A DNA stretch of 64,000 nucleotides, taken from positions 3,015,001-3,079,000 of the forward strand of contig NZ_JBGGGT010000002.1 of assembly GCF_041276405.1 (NCBI RefSeq). The letters run 5' to 3'. The first letter of the stretch is position 1. The number at the start of each line of letters is the position of its first letter. The translations under genes were made by a program, and so were the position numbers. Under the pieces are notes generated by a model that searched no databases, was not told the DNA's origin, and saw only the letters and a program-made list of their open reading frames with translations. The DNA comes from Microvirga sp. TS319. Its GTDB lineage: Bacteria; Pseudomonadota; Alphaproteobacteria; Rhizobiales; Beijerinckiaceae. Shown here one piece after another: positions 42,714 through 51,273 of this stretch.

Positions 42714-42796
42714 TAGAGCATCGGACCCAAAAGTGGATTTGCACTTTTGGGATTCCATCCGATGCTCCCAGCTTGAAAAGGGCGCATCGTTCAGGG
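42714..42796. repeat. Intergenic palindromic repeat, copy 10
   Basis: TAGAGCATCGGACCCAAAAG-TGGATTTGCACTTTTGGGA-TTCCATCCGATGCTC then GGCGCATCGTTCAGGGCG. Sits between the DoxX gene end and the LolA-like start. Confidence 0.8.
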
Positions 42797-42887
42797 CGAA
42801 AAGCCGGATCTGCATTTTGCCCGCGGCCGCCGGGGCTCACGACGCGCCGAGGACCGGGCGGAACTCCAGTCGGCTCGATCGCTGCCC

Positions 42888-43418
42888 TCAGGCGGCGTTG
42901 GCGAACTCCTCCTCGTCCTCGGCGGAACGGACCGGGGCCGGCTTCGGCTTGGGCTTGGCCGCGCGCGGGCGGGACTGGCGCTTCTTCTTTGCGGGCTTGC
43001 GCATTCCCATGCCGCTCCACCAGCCCTGCCAGCTCCAGGCCCCGGGACCGGCGATAAGGGAGAACATCAGCCCGGACAGGACGCCGAGATTGGCGAGGAA
43101 GAGCGCCTGCTCGGCTTGGCGGTTCAGGCCGCCATAGTCCCAGAACCGGTGCAGGGCTCCGGTGGAGACCGCAACGGATGCGATCAGGGCCAGGGCGCTC
43201 ACGCGCGGCGCGAGGCCGAGGATCAGGGCGAGAGGAGCCACGATTTCGGCGACCGCGATGACGGTCGCCACGATGTCGCCGTAAGGAATACCCTTGAGGG
43301 TCAGCGCCGCCGCGAAGCCCGAGATATTGGCGAGCCGGCCGATGGCGGGGGGCAGGAAGCAGCAGGCCAGCAGGATGCGCCCAAGGAGCAGAATTCCGTT
43401 CGTCGCGCCCGCATTCAT
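42888..43418 (-). CDS. DoxX-family membrane protein
   Basis: 176 residues. The ATG at 43418 is preceded by GGAGAGGG at good distance. Four membrane helices are visible (GILLLGRILLACCFLPPAIG, IVATVIAVAEIVAPLALILG, ALALIASVAVSTGALHRFW, FLANLGVLSGLMFSLIAGPG). The C-terminal ~45 residues are a basic Lys/Pro/Arg-rich tail ending acidic (EDEEEFANAA), unusual for DoxX. The family is linked to thiosulfate/quinone and redox chemistry, but activity is mostly unproven. Its neighbours on both sides are separated by repeats, so it is monocistronic. Confidence 0.87.
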   Translation of the reverse strand: MNAGATNGILLLGRILLACCFLPPAIGRLANISGFAAALTLKGIPYGDIVATVIAVAEIVAPLALILGLAPRVSALALIASVAVSTGALHRFWDYGGLNRQAEQALFLANLGVLSGLMFSLIAGPGAWSWQGWWSGMGMRKPAKKKRQSRPRAAKPKPKPAPVRSAEDEEEFANAA

Positions 43419-43500
43419 GATCAGCCCTCTCCTCATCGGTCGCGGCCCGGAATCGCGGGCCGCCGGTCCGCATTAGAGGCAGAGGTTCTTAAACTGTTCT

Positions 43501-43617
43501 TAGCGCATCGCGCGAAAAAGCGGCCCCGGTTTTTCGCCAGAACGATGCGCTCGTTCCAGGAAGGGAGCATCGGATGGGTCCCAAAAGTGCAAATCCACTT
43601 TTCACGTTCGATGCTCC
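43501..43617. repeat. Intergenic palindromic repeat, copy 11
   Basis: TAGCGCATCGCGCGAAAAAG-CGG ... GGTTTTTCGCCAGAACGATG and GGGAGCATCGGATGGGTCCC-AAAAGTGCAAATCCACTTTTC ... TCGATGCTCC. Between the DoxX promoter and the galE end. Confidence 0.8.
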
Positions 43618-43680
43618 AGCCCGCCCGGCTTTCCACGCCTTCTTGAGCGCGGGCCGGTCGGGAGGCGTGCACACGCTGCA

Positions 43681-44673
43681 TCACAGGCGCATGTTTCTCT
43701 CGCGCAGCATGCTCTCCCAGCGCAGGGTGTGCTCCACGATGGTCGAGAGATCGTCGTAGCGGGGCTCCCAGTGAAGCCGCGAGCGGGCGCGGGTGGAATC
43801 GGCCACGATGCTGACCGGATCGCCCTCGCGCCGGGGCGCGAGGCGGGCCTCGAGCGGCCGTCCCGAGACCTCTCGGACGGTGTCGATCACCTGCGACACC
43901 GAATAGCCGTGGCCGTATCCGCAATTCACCACCAGGCTCTCGCCGCCGGCGCCGAGATGATCGAGCGCCTGCATATGGGCCGAGATCAGGTCGCTCACGT
44001 GGATGTAGTCGCGGATGCAGGTGCCGTCGGGCGTTGGATAATCGGTTCCGTAGACCTCCATGGAGGGCCTCATGCCGAGCGCCGTCTGGACCGCCACCTT
44101 GATGAGATGGGTCGCATTCGCGGTGCATTGCCCGTGCCGCATGGCTGGATCCGCTCCGGCTACGTTGAAGTAGCGCAGGACCACGAAGCGCATGCCGTGG
44201 GCTGCAGCCACGTCACGCAGCATCACCTCGGTGAGCTGCTTGGAGCTGCCATAGGGCGAGAGCGGCGCGAGCGGCGCATCCTCCGCAAGGGGCCGGTCGG
44301 ACGCGTTGCCGTAGACCGCCGCCGTGGACGAGAACACGAAGGTCTGAATGCCCGCCGCGACCGCCGCCGCCAGAAGCGAGCGGCTCTTGACCGTGTTGTT
44401 GAGGTAGTAGCCGAGCGGATCGCGCACCGATTCCGGCACGACGAGCTTGGCGGCGAAATGCACGATGGCCTCGATGGAATGGGATTTGAGCGTCTGGAGG
44501 ACCAGCTCGTAATCGCCCACGTCGCCGACCACGAGGGGCACATCCTCAGGGACGGACCATCGGAAGCCCGTCGAGAGATTGTCGAAGACAACGGGATTGT
44601 GGCCCGCATCGCGCAGAGCCAACACCATGTGGCCGCCAATATAGCCGGCCCCTCCAGTCACCAGAACGTTCAC
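43681..44673 (-). CDS. galE: UDP-glucose 4-epimerase
   Basis: 330 residues of an extended SDR. NVLVTGGAGYIGGHMVLAL binds NAD; the catalytic pair is SerTyr-xxx-Lys in SPYGSSKQL; the sugar-binding RYFNVAGADPAMRHGQ and GTDYPTPDGTCIRDYIHVSD are characteristic of GalE. The start GTG at 44673 is preferred to TTG at 44685 because GAGGA lies five bases before it and GalE proteins usually begin right at the Rossmann strand. It interconverts UDP-glucose and UDP-galactose for polysaccharide synthesis. Confidence 0.94.
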   Translation of the reverse strand: MNVLVTGGAGYIGGHMVLALRDAGHNPVVFDNLSTGFRWSVPEDVPLVVGDVGDYELVLQTLKSHSIEAIVHFAAKLVVPESVRDPLGYYLNNTVKSRSLLAAAVAAGIQTFVFSSTAAVYGNASDRPLAEDAPLAPLSPYGSSKQLTEVMLRDVAAAHGMRFVVLRYFNVAGADPAMRHGQCTANATHLIKVAVQTALGMRPSMEVYGTDYPTPDGTCIRDYIHVSDLISAHMQALDHLGAGGESLVVNCGYGHGYSVSQVIDTVREVSGRPLEARLAPRREGDPVSIVADSTRARSRLHWEPRYDDLSTIVEHTLRWESMLRERNMRL

Positions 44674-44784
44674 GGGCTTCCTCAATGCTCTTTCGCGTCA
44701 TCGTGGCCTGAATGGGTCTGGATTTCCAGTGCGGCCTGCTGGCAAAACAGACGGCCTACACGGACATTTATGATAGGGTGCTGC

Positions 44785-45096
44785 ATGAACGAACGCACGG
44801 AATACTGGTGGGTCCACCACGATTCCAGAATCCAGCCGGCGGAGGTCGGTTTCGTCGGCGGCATTCCCGTGCATTTCCGGTTCCTCGGCACCGCAGGCCA
44901 GGTCCGGGCTGAATCGGCCGAGCTGATTGAGCGCCTGCCCGCCCCACCCACGCCCGTCTTCCGCCCTCCTCCGGCCGCAGCCGCCTCTCCCGCGGTCAAG
45001 CCGCAGATATCCGGCTCCTGGCTGTGGTTCATCGGCATCCTGCTCCTGATCTTCGTCGCGCAATGCTCGGGGCCGATCTTCGACGCGCTCAAGTGA
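44785..45096 (+). CDS. Small single-pass membrane hypothetical protein
   Basis: 103 residues. The ATG at 44785 has AGGG eight bases upstream. The N-terminal ~70 residues are soluble and end in a Pro/Ala-rich stretch (PAPPTPVFRPPPAAAASPA), and the C-terminus has one membrane helix (GSWLWFIGILLLIFVAQCSG), so it may be a tail-anchored protein facing the cytosol. I recognise no family. The ORF immediately precedes the IS element and is intact. Confidence 0.65.
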   Translation: MNERTEYWWVHHDSRIQPAEVGFVGGIPVHFRFLGTAGQVRAESAELIERLPAPPTPVFRPPPAAAASPAVKPQISGSWLWFIGILLLIFVAQCSGPIFDALK

Positions 45097-45176
45097 GGAT
45101 TGAAGCCGAGACCCGAATGCGCGCCGCTCCGCGCATTCGGATGCGCTGTTCCATAACGAGATCAATTCGGTGCTTT

Positions 45177-45180
45177 AGCT
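45177..45180. repeat. Left target-site duplication (AGCT) of the ISNCY element
   Basis: AGCT just before the left end GTCAGAACCCGTTAGA; the same four bases follow the right end at 46614-46617. AGCT is short and self-complementary, so chance is possible. Confidence 0.55.
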
Positions 45181-46613
45181 GTCAGAACCCGTTAGACAAG
45201 TCGCTGATTGTCCTCGTTAGAGATGTCACTTCTGGGGAGAGGCTACCTTAGGGCTCAGCCCACCTTGAACAGGCTCTTGGCCTGCCCTCGCCGACGCGGT
45301 GCTTTGCGGCTGCGGCTCATGTCGAGCTCCTTCTGCCGCTCGGCGATATAGGCCAGAACCGGCCCCAGCCGCTTGTTCTCGACAATGGCCGCCTGATCCA
45401 CCTGCTGGCGGCGGTCAAAGGGTCTGTACGGCAGCTCCAGGCCCTTGTGCTTGATGGCCAAGCGCCCATCCGGATAGTCGTAGACGATCACTCGCTGGCG
45501 GGCGAGGGACAGCGTGATCGCGTTTGGCTCGAGAATGAACAGCACCTGGTCGTATTGAAGGGTCAGGCTGCGCGAGACCGTGCGCTCCTCCCGCCAGGCG
45601 AACACGTCATCCAACTCATCGTCCTTGCTCAGCGGTCGATGCAGGTCCTTGTCGCTGTAGGGCGCCTTGGCAAAGCGGCGGTTGAAGTCCGCGATGAAGG
45701 CGGGCAGGAACGCGTTGCCCGCCTCAAGGGTCGAGATCCCAGCCAGACGCAGCTCCTTGACCAGCCGGTCCTGCAAGGTGCCGTTGGCGCGCTCGACCCG
45801 GCCTTTGGCTTGGGGAGCAATGGCGCAGATGATGTCGATGTCGAGCTGATGCAGCGCCCGCCCGAACTGGGTCATGCCGTCGCCGCCGGTTGCCCCTACC
45901 TTGTTGATCCGGAAGGTAGCATGCTTGTCAGAATAGAATGCTACCGGCTTGCCGTAGGCCTCCAGGTACTCCCGGGTGGATCGGAAATAAGCGAAGGTCG
46001 ACTCGGTTTCGACGAACTTCAGGTGCATCAGCCGGCTGGTGGCATCGTCAATGTAGACCAGCAGCGTGCAGGGCGGGCCGCGGTCCTCAAACCAGTCATG
46101 CTCGGAGCCGTCGATCTGGATCAACTCGCCGACGCAGTCACGTCGATAGCGCGGCTGGTGGCGGTCCTGCCACAGGCCCGCCGCGATCATCCAGCGCCGG
46201 ATCGTCTCGACACCCAGAGCGATGCCGTGCCGCCCGGCGAGCTTCTCGCAGGCGAGGGTTGGGCCGAAATCGGCATCGGTGGCTGTGATCAGCGCCAGCA
46301 CCTCGCTTCGCAGCGCCGCCGGATAGGAGCGGTTGCTGGGCTTGCCGCGCCGGCTCGACACCAAGGCTGCGGGACCGCCGGCATGGTCGGCCTTCAGCCA
46401 TCTGAACACCTGGCGCTGTGGAATCGGCAGCAACTGGGCGGCTTCGCGTACCGTAATCCGCTCCGCCACAACGTCCCGCAGAACGTGAACCCGCGCGATC
46501 TCCGCCCGGCTCATCGCGATCACCGTCATCAGACCCAATCTCCCCAGCACCATCACCCAGGGAGAGTGACATTTGTAACGGGGAGAGGGGTGACCTTTCT
46601 AACGGGGGTCTAC
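45181..46613. mobile_element. ISNCY-type insertion sequence, about 1.43 kb
   Basis: One transposase gene between two imperfect terminal inverted repeats. The left end reads GTCAGAACCCGTTAGACAAG, the right end (minus strand) GTAGACCCCCGTTAGAAAGG; both share CCCGTTAGA-x-A-x-GTC. A second, internal pair of the form CGTTA-x-A-x-ATGTCACT occurs on both sides (near 45215-45231 and 46566-46580), probably transposase binding sites. Flanked by AGCT on both sides. Complete and possibly active. Confidence 0.8.
45255..46556 (-). CDS. ISNCY-family transposase
   Basis: 433 residues. An N-terminal HTH (about 15-70, RITVREAAQLLPIPQRQVFR) is followed by a second DNA-binding segment and an RNase-H-like DDE core: IQIDGSEHDWFED (first Asp), AFYSDKHATFRI (second Asp), RVERANGTLQDRLVKELRL (Glu). 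The C-terminal ~90 residues are basic (RSRKAPRRRGQAKSLFKVG). The catalytic residues and the reading frame are intact. Related to IS481/integrase-core transposases, but the N-terminus VHVLRDVVAERITVREAAQL is typical of ISNCY. Confidence 0.92.
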   Translation of the reverse strand: MMVLGRLGLMTVIAMSRAEIARVHVLRDVVAERITVREAAQLLPIPQRQVFRWLKADHAGGPAALVSSRRGKPSNRSYPAALRSEVLALITATDADFGPTLACEKLAGRHGIALGVETIRRWMIAAGLWQDRHQPRYRRDCVGELIQIDGSEHDWFEDRGPPCTLLVYIDDATSRLMHLKFVETESTFAYFRSTREYLEAYGKPVAFYSDKHATFRINKVGATGGDGMTQFGRALHQLDIDIICAIAPQAKGRVERANGTLQDRLVKELRLAGISTLEAGNAFLPAFIADFNRRFAKAPYSDKDLHRPLSKDDELDDVFAWREERTVSRSLTLQYDQVLFILEPNAITLSLARQRVIVYDYPDGRLAIKHKGLELPYRPFDRRQQVDQAAIVENKRLGPVLAYIAERQKELDMSRSRKAPRRRGQAKSLFKVG

Positions 46614-46617
46614 AGCT
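46614..46617. repeat. Right target-site duplication (AGCT) of the ISNCY element
   Basis: AGCT following the right end, matching 45177-45180. Confidence 0.55.
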
Positions 46618-46704
46618 CCATGTCGCGGAGGGCCGCTTCTGGAACAACGAACAAACCGCCCCCCTCTGGGTTGGCTGGTATCCATTCAGGTCAGAGGGAT
46701 CGCC

Positions 46705-46965
46705 ATGCCGCGCTTCTACTTCGACGTGCGCGAGGGGGCGAGCTTCACCCCTGACGAAGAAGGCCTTGAGTTCGACACCCTGGACGCCGCCGAACGCGAG
46801 GCTGCCTGTACGGCGGCGGAGATCGGCCGGGATCGGCTGCCGAAGGGCGATGCTCGGGAGGTCACAGTCGAGATCAGAAACGAACACCGCCAGCGGGTTC
46901 TGACGGTAACGGTCTCGATGGAGATTAACCGGGTAGACCCGGAGCCGTTGCGCCCGCACGCGTGA
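46705..46965 (+). CDS. DUF6894-family protein
   Basis: 86 residues beginning MPRFYFDVREGASFTPDEEG, then DTLDAAEREAACTAAEIGRD and VEIRNEHRQRVLTVTVSME: the compact all-in-one DUF6894 domain that is abundant in Rhizobiales, often in many copies per genome. No signal peptide. Function unknown. It lies about 90 bp after the IS element and 98 bp before the response regulator. Confidence 0.85.
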   Translation: MPRFYFDVREGASFTPDEEGLEFDTLDAAEREAACTAAEIGRDRLPKGDAREVTVEIRNEHRQRVLTVTVSMEINRVDPEPLRPHA

Positions 46966-47063
46966 GACAATTGTCCGCAAATTGCACGTCATGTCCTTTA
47001 TCGAACCGGATCCGGTTGATGATGTCCTCTGGCTGTCCATGTATGCCTGACATGAGAGGCATC

Positions 47064-47405
47064 ATGGCAATTCTGCTCGTTGAGGATGATCCGTTCGTGC
47101 GGGAGATGGCCGCAACCCAGTTGGAGGAGGCGGGCTTCGAGGTCATTGAAGCCGTTAACGGCGGCGAAGCTCTCAAGCTCCTGCAAACCGGGATCACCGT
47201 TGATGCCCTGCTGACCGATATTCGCATGCCAGAGGCCAATGGCTGGGAGGTGGCCAGGGCCTGTCGCGAGCGATTTCCGGATCTGCCTGTCATCTACGTG
47301 ACGGGGTATGCCGAGCAGATGCAGCCGGTCTCTGGAGGAGTCATTCTCTCGAAGCCTTATAAGATGGCGCAGGTGATTGGCCTCTTGAAGACCGAGCTTG
47401 CTTGA
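47064..47405 (+). CDS. Orphan response-regulator receiver protein
   Basis: 113 residues with only a receiver domain. The ATG at 47064 has GAGAGG upstream and gives MAILLVEDDPFVREMAATQL. Acidic pocket Glu-Asp-Asp (residues 7-9), phosphoacceptor Asp in LLTDIRMPEANGWEVA, Thr in IYVTGYAE and Lys in ILSKPYKMAQVIGL are all present, so phosphorylation should be possible. No output domain and no histidine kinase nearby, so it is either a CheY/FixJ-like signalling shuttle or a phosphate sink. Similar single receivers are frequent in Methylobacteriaceae. Confidence 0.9.
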   Translation: MAILLVEDDPFVREMAATQLEEAGFEVIEAVNGGEALKLLQTGITVDALLTDIRMPEANGWEVARACRERFPDLPVIYVTGYAEQMQPVSGGVILSKPYKMAQVIGLLKTELA

Positions 47406-47538
47406 GGAGAGAGATTTCCGAGAAGACGCTTCCTGGAATCCGTCACGGTCGGCGCCAGCGCGAAGTGCCCCTGGCCTTTCGACTGGGGACGGTTTGAGCA
47501 CGCTACCAACCAAGGGGCCTCAGCGTCGGATGGCACTA

Positions 47539-47829
47539 CTATTTCAAGTGAAGAAGGACCGGACCCTGCGACACTTTCGGTGCACTCGCGCCAATGTCCG
47601 ACGCATTCTGCCCGATCCAGTCCTTGGCCCTTTGGACGCTCTCATCGGTACCTGTCTTGTCCTGACAGACCGTGATCGTGATGCCGCCATCGCCGGTGCG
47701 GATCAGAGAGTAACTTACAAATCCCTGTACCGACCGCATCAGGCTCTCGACATCCGACTTACGCTTCTCCAGCAGGTCAAAAAGCTCCCTGGCCCCTTGA
47801 CCAGAGTAGGTTCTGATCACCGCATGCAT
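47539..47829 (-). CDS. Hypothetical protein, dimeric alpha/beta-barrel-like
   Basis: 96 residues starting MHAVIRTYSGQGARELFDLL and containing QGFVSYSLIRTGDGGITITVC. The alternation of strands and helices and the final helix VQRAKDWIGQNA resemble the antibiotic-monooxygenase-like ferredoxin fold (ABM/DUF1330 type). The start at 47829 is the only good one. The function is unknown. Opposite to the response regulator; no operon partner. Confidence 0.65.
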   Translation of the reverse strand: MHAVIRTYSGQGARELFDLLEKRKSDVESLMRSVQGFVSYSLIRTGDGGITITVCQDKTGTDESVQRAKDWIGQNASDIGASAPKVSQGPVLLHLK

Positions 47830-48121
47830 GGCTCTTTCCTCCGTTTCGCGTCCGCCCTCCGTCGGAAGCTATCCCACGACCGATGTGGATAGCATCGCGT
47901 GTTGAGGACGAGCGAGCGTGCGCCTCTCTGAGTGAAGCGTCAAATGCCCCTCAGGCGAGGTCGGTCACCGCCATTCCGCTCCGTCGGTGAAGGAAGCTCA
48001 CCGGACCAGAAGCGAAGCATGAACCGCGCGTAAAACCTATGTTTGGAATGCAAATTGCGTCGCCCAGAACGGGTGCAATCGCTCGGGGAGCTCGGCAATA
48101 AAGGGGAAGGCAAGCGGCTTT

Positions 48122-48445
48122 GTGGTCGAGGAACGATTGGCAACCGCTCTGCACCTGCCATTTGATGATGATCCTAATGTAGGATCAGGACATGACATTG
48201 TGCCCAGCTCTCCCTATGAAACCTCCAACGGGCCCATTCCAGGTTTGCGCCTGCCCCTCTACGTATGGAACGTGCTCCAGAGGGAAAATATCACGACCCT
48301 CGATCAGTTGAGGGCTGTGGCTGGTCAGATCGAGCAGGTGGTCCCAGGCATTGGGATCGGGATGGCCCAGGTGATCAGAGCAGAGCTCGCCCGTGTAGCG
48401 GCACGCGAAGGCAACTCTGACGAGCCCCAGTCGCCTAATCCGTGA
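48122..48445 (+). CDS. Small protein with RNA-polymerase alpha-CTD-like domain
   Basis: 107 residues from a GTG at 48122 (no ATG is available; the start could be later). The central part, LRLPLYVWNVLQRENITTLD-QLRAVAGQIEQVVPGIGIGMAQVI, has the helix-hairpin-helix arrangement of the RpoA C-terminal domain (compare xxRAxNALKxxGIxTV-xDLL...GxGxKSxxEI). It lacks the RpoA N-terminal assembly domain. The N-terminal ~40 residues are disordered. The likely activity is DNA or protein binding; this is inference from fold only. Confidence 0.6.
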   Translation: MVEERLATALHLPFDDDPNVGSGHDIVPSSPYETSNGPIPGLRLPLYVWNVLQRENITTLDQLRAVAGQIEQVVPGIGIGMAQVIRAELARVAAREGNSDEPQSPNP

Positions 48446-48744
48446 TGGCAGGCCCAATGCCGAGAAGGCGCTTTACGGAGCCCAATACGGTGTCGTTTCA
48501 GCGCCTTCGTAAGACGATCTCGGAGCGCCACCGCTAGTCGTTGTACTGGGTGGGTAAAACGGAGCGTGCCGAGCCAGCCAGAACATCCGGTCATCCCTTC
48601 GTGAGCTTGTAGCGGGCGGTCCGAAAAGCCCATACTGATGGGCGCCTCCAGTGGGATCCGAAAGCTGCCATGGCAATCCTCTTTGCCGTGCTGCGGATCG
48701 GCGCTAATCTGCCCAACTGTGGTTCCGGTGTGCGGGAGCGACCG
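48446..48744. other. Intergenic region without supported gene
   Basis: About 300 bp. The only structure noticed is a 9-bp inverted repeat, GAAGGCGCT (48464-48472) and AGCGCCTTC (48500-48508). The segment next to the cyclase start contains a GGAG ribosome-binding site. Confidence 0.5.
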
Positions 48745-50514
48745 ATGGAACCGGATATCGAGCGGATCGAACGCAGGCTGGCGGCCATCCTGGCCGCTGA
48801 CGTCGCGGGTTATTCCCGGCTCATAAATCGGGACGAGGCTGGCACGCTGCGGGCCCTGACCGCTCATCGTGACGTCATGGACCGGCTCATTAGCGATCAC
48901 GGCGGGCGGATCGCCAACACCGCCGGTGACAGCGTCCTGGCCGAGTTCCCCAGCGCCGTTGATGCTGTCCGATGCGCCGCCCAGGTGCAGGAGGCCCTCG
49001 CAGCCGCCAACCAGGACAGGCCCGAGGAGAAGCGCCTCCGATTTCGGATCGGGGTGCATGTCGGAGATGTGATGGTGCGTGGCGGCGACCTGTTGGGCGA
49101 CGGAGTCAACATCGCCGCACGGCTGGAGAGCCTCGCTGCGCCGGGTGGCATCTGCCTCTCGGACGCGGCCTATAGCTATGTGCGGAAGGTCATACCTCTA
49201 CCGTTTGCCGATCTTGGGCCACAGACGCTGAAGAACATCGACGAGCCCATTCGAGCCTATGCCCTGGGTCCCAGTTCATCCATCTCGGCTGGGACAGCAT
49301 ACGCCGCATCACGCTCCGCCCCCGACAAGCCCTCGATTGCGGTGCTCCCGTTCAGCAACATGAGCGGCGACCCGGAACAGGAGTACTTCGCCGATGGCAT
49401 CGTGGAGGACATCACCACGGCCCTGAGCCGGGTCAGGTGGCTCTTCGTGATCGCCCGGAACTCGGCCTTCACCTACAAGAGCAAGCCCATCGATGCGCGC
49501 CAGATCGGCCGCGAGCTCGGCGTCCGCTATCTCCTGGAAGGCTCGATCCGCAAGGCCGGTCAGCGCGTCCGGATCTCAGGGCAACTGCTTGAGGCCGCTA
49601 CGGGCGCCCACCTGTGGGCGGATCGCTTCGATGGTGAGATCTCGGAGATCTTCGAGCTCCAGGATCGCATCACCACAAGTGTCGTGATTGCGGTCGAGCC
49701 GAGCCTGCGGTTGGCGGAGATCGAACGGGCCCGGCGCAAGCCGACCGACAATCTCGACGCGTATGATCTGTACCTCCGTGCACTCCCGGCCATCGACGTC
49801 TACACACGGGTGGGTTTCGAGGAGGCCGAAGCTCTGCTCCGTAGAGCCGTGGCTCTCGACCCGACCTATGCGGATGCGCTCGCGGCCCTTGCAGAATGTC
49901 TCGTCCGCATGACGGTCAATGGATGGGCCGCGGACAAGCAGGCCAGCACCACCGAAGCCTGCGAGCTGGCTGGACGGGCAATTGCGGCCGCCCCTGAGAA
50001 CGCGGCGGTCCTGGCCACCGCGGCCTGGGCCTATTCCACCCTGGGCGTCCGCTTCGAACAATCGCTCGACTTGGCGAACCGCGCGCTCGCCCTTCACCCG
50101 AACTCGGTGCATGTGCGCTCGTTCTGCGGATGGGTCTACCACTACTTCGGGGACAGTCTGCGGGCCATCGAGCAGTTCGAGGAGGCGCGCCGCCTGAGCC
50201 CGGTCGACCCAAAGGGCTATTTCCCAATGCTCGGCCTGGCGGCGGCGCACTTGTTCGCGGGCCATTTTGAAGAGACCGTGACCTTGACCGGCCGGATCCT
50301 GGTCGAGGTTCCGACGCACAATGTCGCGCGCCGCTACCGCGCTGCGGCGCTCGCACATCTTGGCCGTATCGAGGAGGCTCAGGCGGTGATCGCCGAGCTC
50401 CTGAAGGCGCAACCCACCTCCAGCCTTCGAACGTCCCGAAGCACCAGTTTCCATAACCCCCGCATGGCCGAGCTCTACCTCACGGGACTGGAAAGGGCTG
50501 GGCTACCCGAATGA
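48745..50514 (+). CDS. Class III adenylate/guanylate cyclase with TolB-like and TPR regions
   Basis: 589 residues from the ATG at 48745 (GGAG upstream; the frame extends to 48670 but without a site). The cyclase domain (about 10-180) has both metal Asp residues in AADVAGYSRL and NTAGDSVLAEF, plus LLGDGVNIAARLESLA. A TolB/FlgO-like region follows (SIAVLPFSNMSGDPEQEYFA), then TPR-like helices (about 370-580, EALLRRAVALDPTYADALAA). It probably makes cAMP or cGMP in response to an unknown signal. Such cyclases occur in dozens per genome in this group. Confidence 0.9.
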   Translation: MEPDIERIERRLAAILAADVAGYSRLINRDEAGTLRALTAHRDVMDRLISDHGGRIANTAGDSVLAEFPSAVDAVRCAAQVQEALAAANQDRPEEKRLRFRIGVHVGDVMVRGGDLLGDGVNIAARLESLAAPGGICLSDAAYSYVRKVIPLPFADLGPQTLKNIDEPIRAYALGPSSSISAGTAYAASRSAPDKPSIAVLPFSNMSGDPEQEYFADGIVEDITTALSRVRWLFVIARNSAFTYKSKPIDARQIGRELGVRYLLEGSIRKAGQRVRISGQLLEAATGAHLWADRFDGEISEIFELQDRITTSVVIAVEPSLRLAEIERARRKPTDNLDAYDLYLRALPAIDVYTRVGFEEAEALLRRAVALDPTYADALAALAECLVRMTVNGWAADKQASTTEACELAGRAIAAAPENAAVLATAAWAYSTLGVRFEQSLDLANRALALHPNSVHVRSFCGWVYHYFGDSLRAIEQFEEARRLSPVDPKGYFPMLGLAAAHLFAGHFEETVTLTGRILVEVPTHNVARRYRAAALAHLGRIEEAQAVIAELLKAQPTSSLRTSRSTSFHNPRMAELYLTGLERAGLPE

Positions 50515-50700
50515 CTGCGCCTTCTACTCCAGCAGTGCGTCTGGCGCATGCACGATGGATCCATCGATCTCGAACCGGGGGAAGACGGACCGGACTGGGA
50601 GGTCCAGTCGCCCGCATAGTGTGACAGAATTTCTGCCGTGCGGCATTTGGCAGACCATACCGAACCCCGCATGTTTTCCGGCACAGTGGAGATCCAGCGT

Positions 50701-51273
50701 ATGGGTTTCCCGGATCACATTGAAAAACTGTATCAGGCGTTTCTCGCCCAACGAGGTCCTGCTAAATGCCGGGTCTGCCAATGCGACATCCCGTCGGAGA
50801 AGCGCCGAGGCCGCCCACGGCCGACCTGTCTCCCATGTGATGTGTATCAGGCCGCGCTCACGGCGGTCTCTCCTGAACCGCGGCCCTGCGAGTGCTGCGG
50901 GGTTGATTTCCGGCCACAACGGGATGCGGCAAGGTTCTGCTCCGATCCCTGTCGGCGCGCCGCTCACAGCGAGCGGCGGCGCTCCCGAGCGTTCCAGGAG
51001 TGTCAGGGATGCGGCATGCGTCGCAAGGGCAGAGCCCGCAAGTACTGCACGCCTGAGTGCTGTCGGCGGCACCGGAACGCGCAACGGCGTAAGAGCCAGC
51101 TGCCAGCTCTCCTCACCTGCCCTGAGTGCGGTACGCTCTTCAAGCCCTGGCGCGCTGGCGTCATGTATTGCTCACCGGCTTGCGGCAGGCGGCGTGCGGG
51201 TAAAAATTACGGTGCACGCCACCAAGAGCCCAGATGCACGAGAGCCAATCGGCTTCCCAGAGACATAACCTGA
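50701..51273 (+). CDS. Multi-zinc-knuckle hypothetical protein
   Basis: About 190 residues with a chain of Cys pairs: CRVCQCD, CLPCD, CECCGVDF, CSDPCRR, CQGCGMRRK, CTPECCRR, CPECGTLF, CSPACGRR. That is at least four CxxC...CxxxC ribbons of the kind seen in nucleic-acid-binding proteins. Highly basic between knuckles (HSERRRSRAF, RHRNAQRRKSQ). The start at 50701 has GGAG upstream; earlier in-frame starts (50671, GTG 50638) exist. No known family. It is not obviously linked to the cyclase or to the following region, and may be of phage or plasmid origin. Confidence 0.6.
   Translation: MGFPDHIEKLYQAFLAQRGPAKCRVCQCDIPSEKRRGRPRPTCLPCDVYQAALTAVSPEPRPCECCGVDFRPQRDAARFCSDPCRRAAHSERRRSRAFQECQGCGMRRKGRARKYCTPECCRRHRNAQRRKSQLPALLTCPECGTLFKPWRAGVMYCSPACGRRRAGKNYGARHQEPRCTRANRLPRDIT

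Noticed and set aside
48464..48508. 9-bp inverted repeat as terminator
   Set aside because: 27-base loop and no following T tract; more likely chance.
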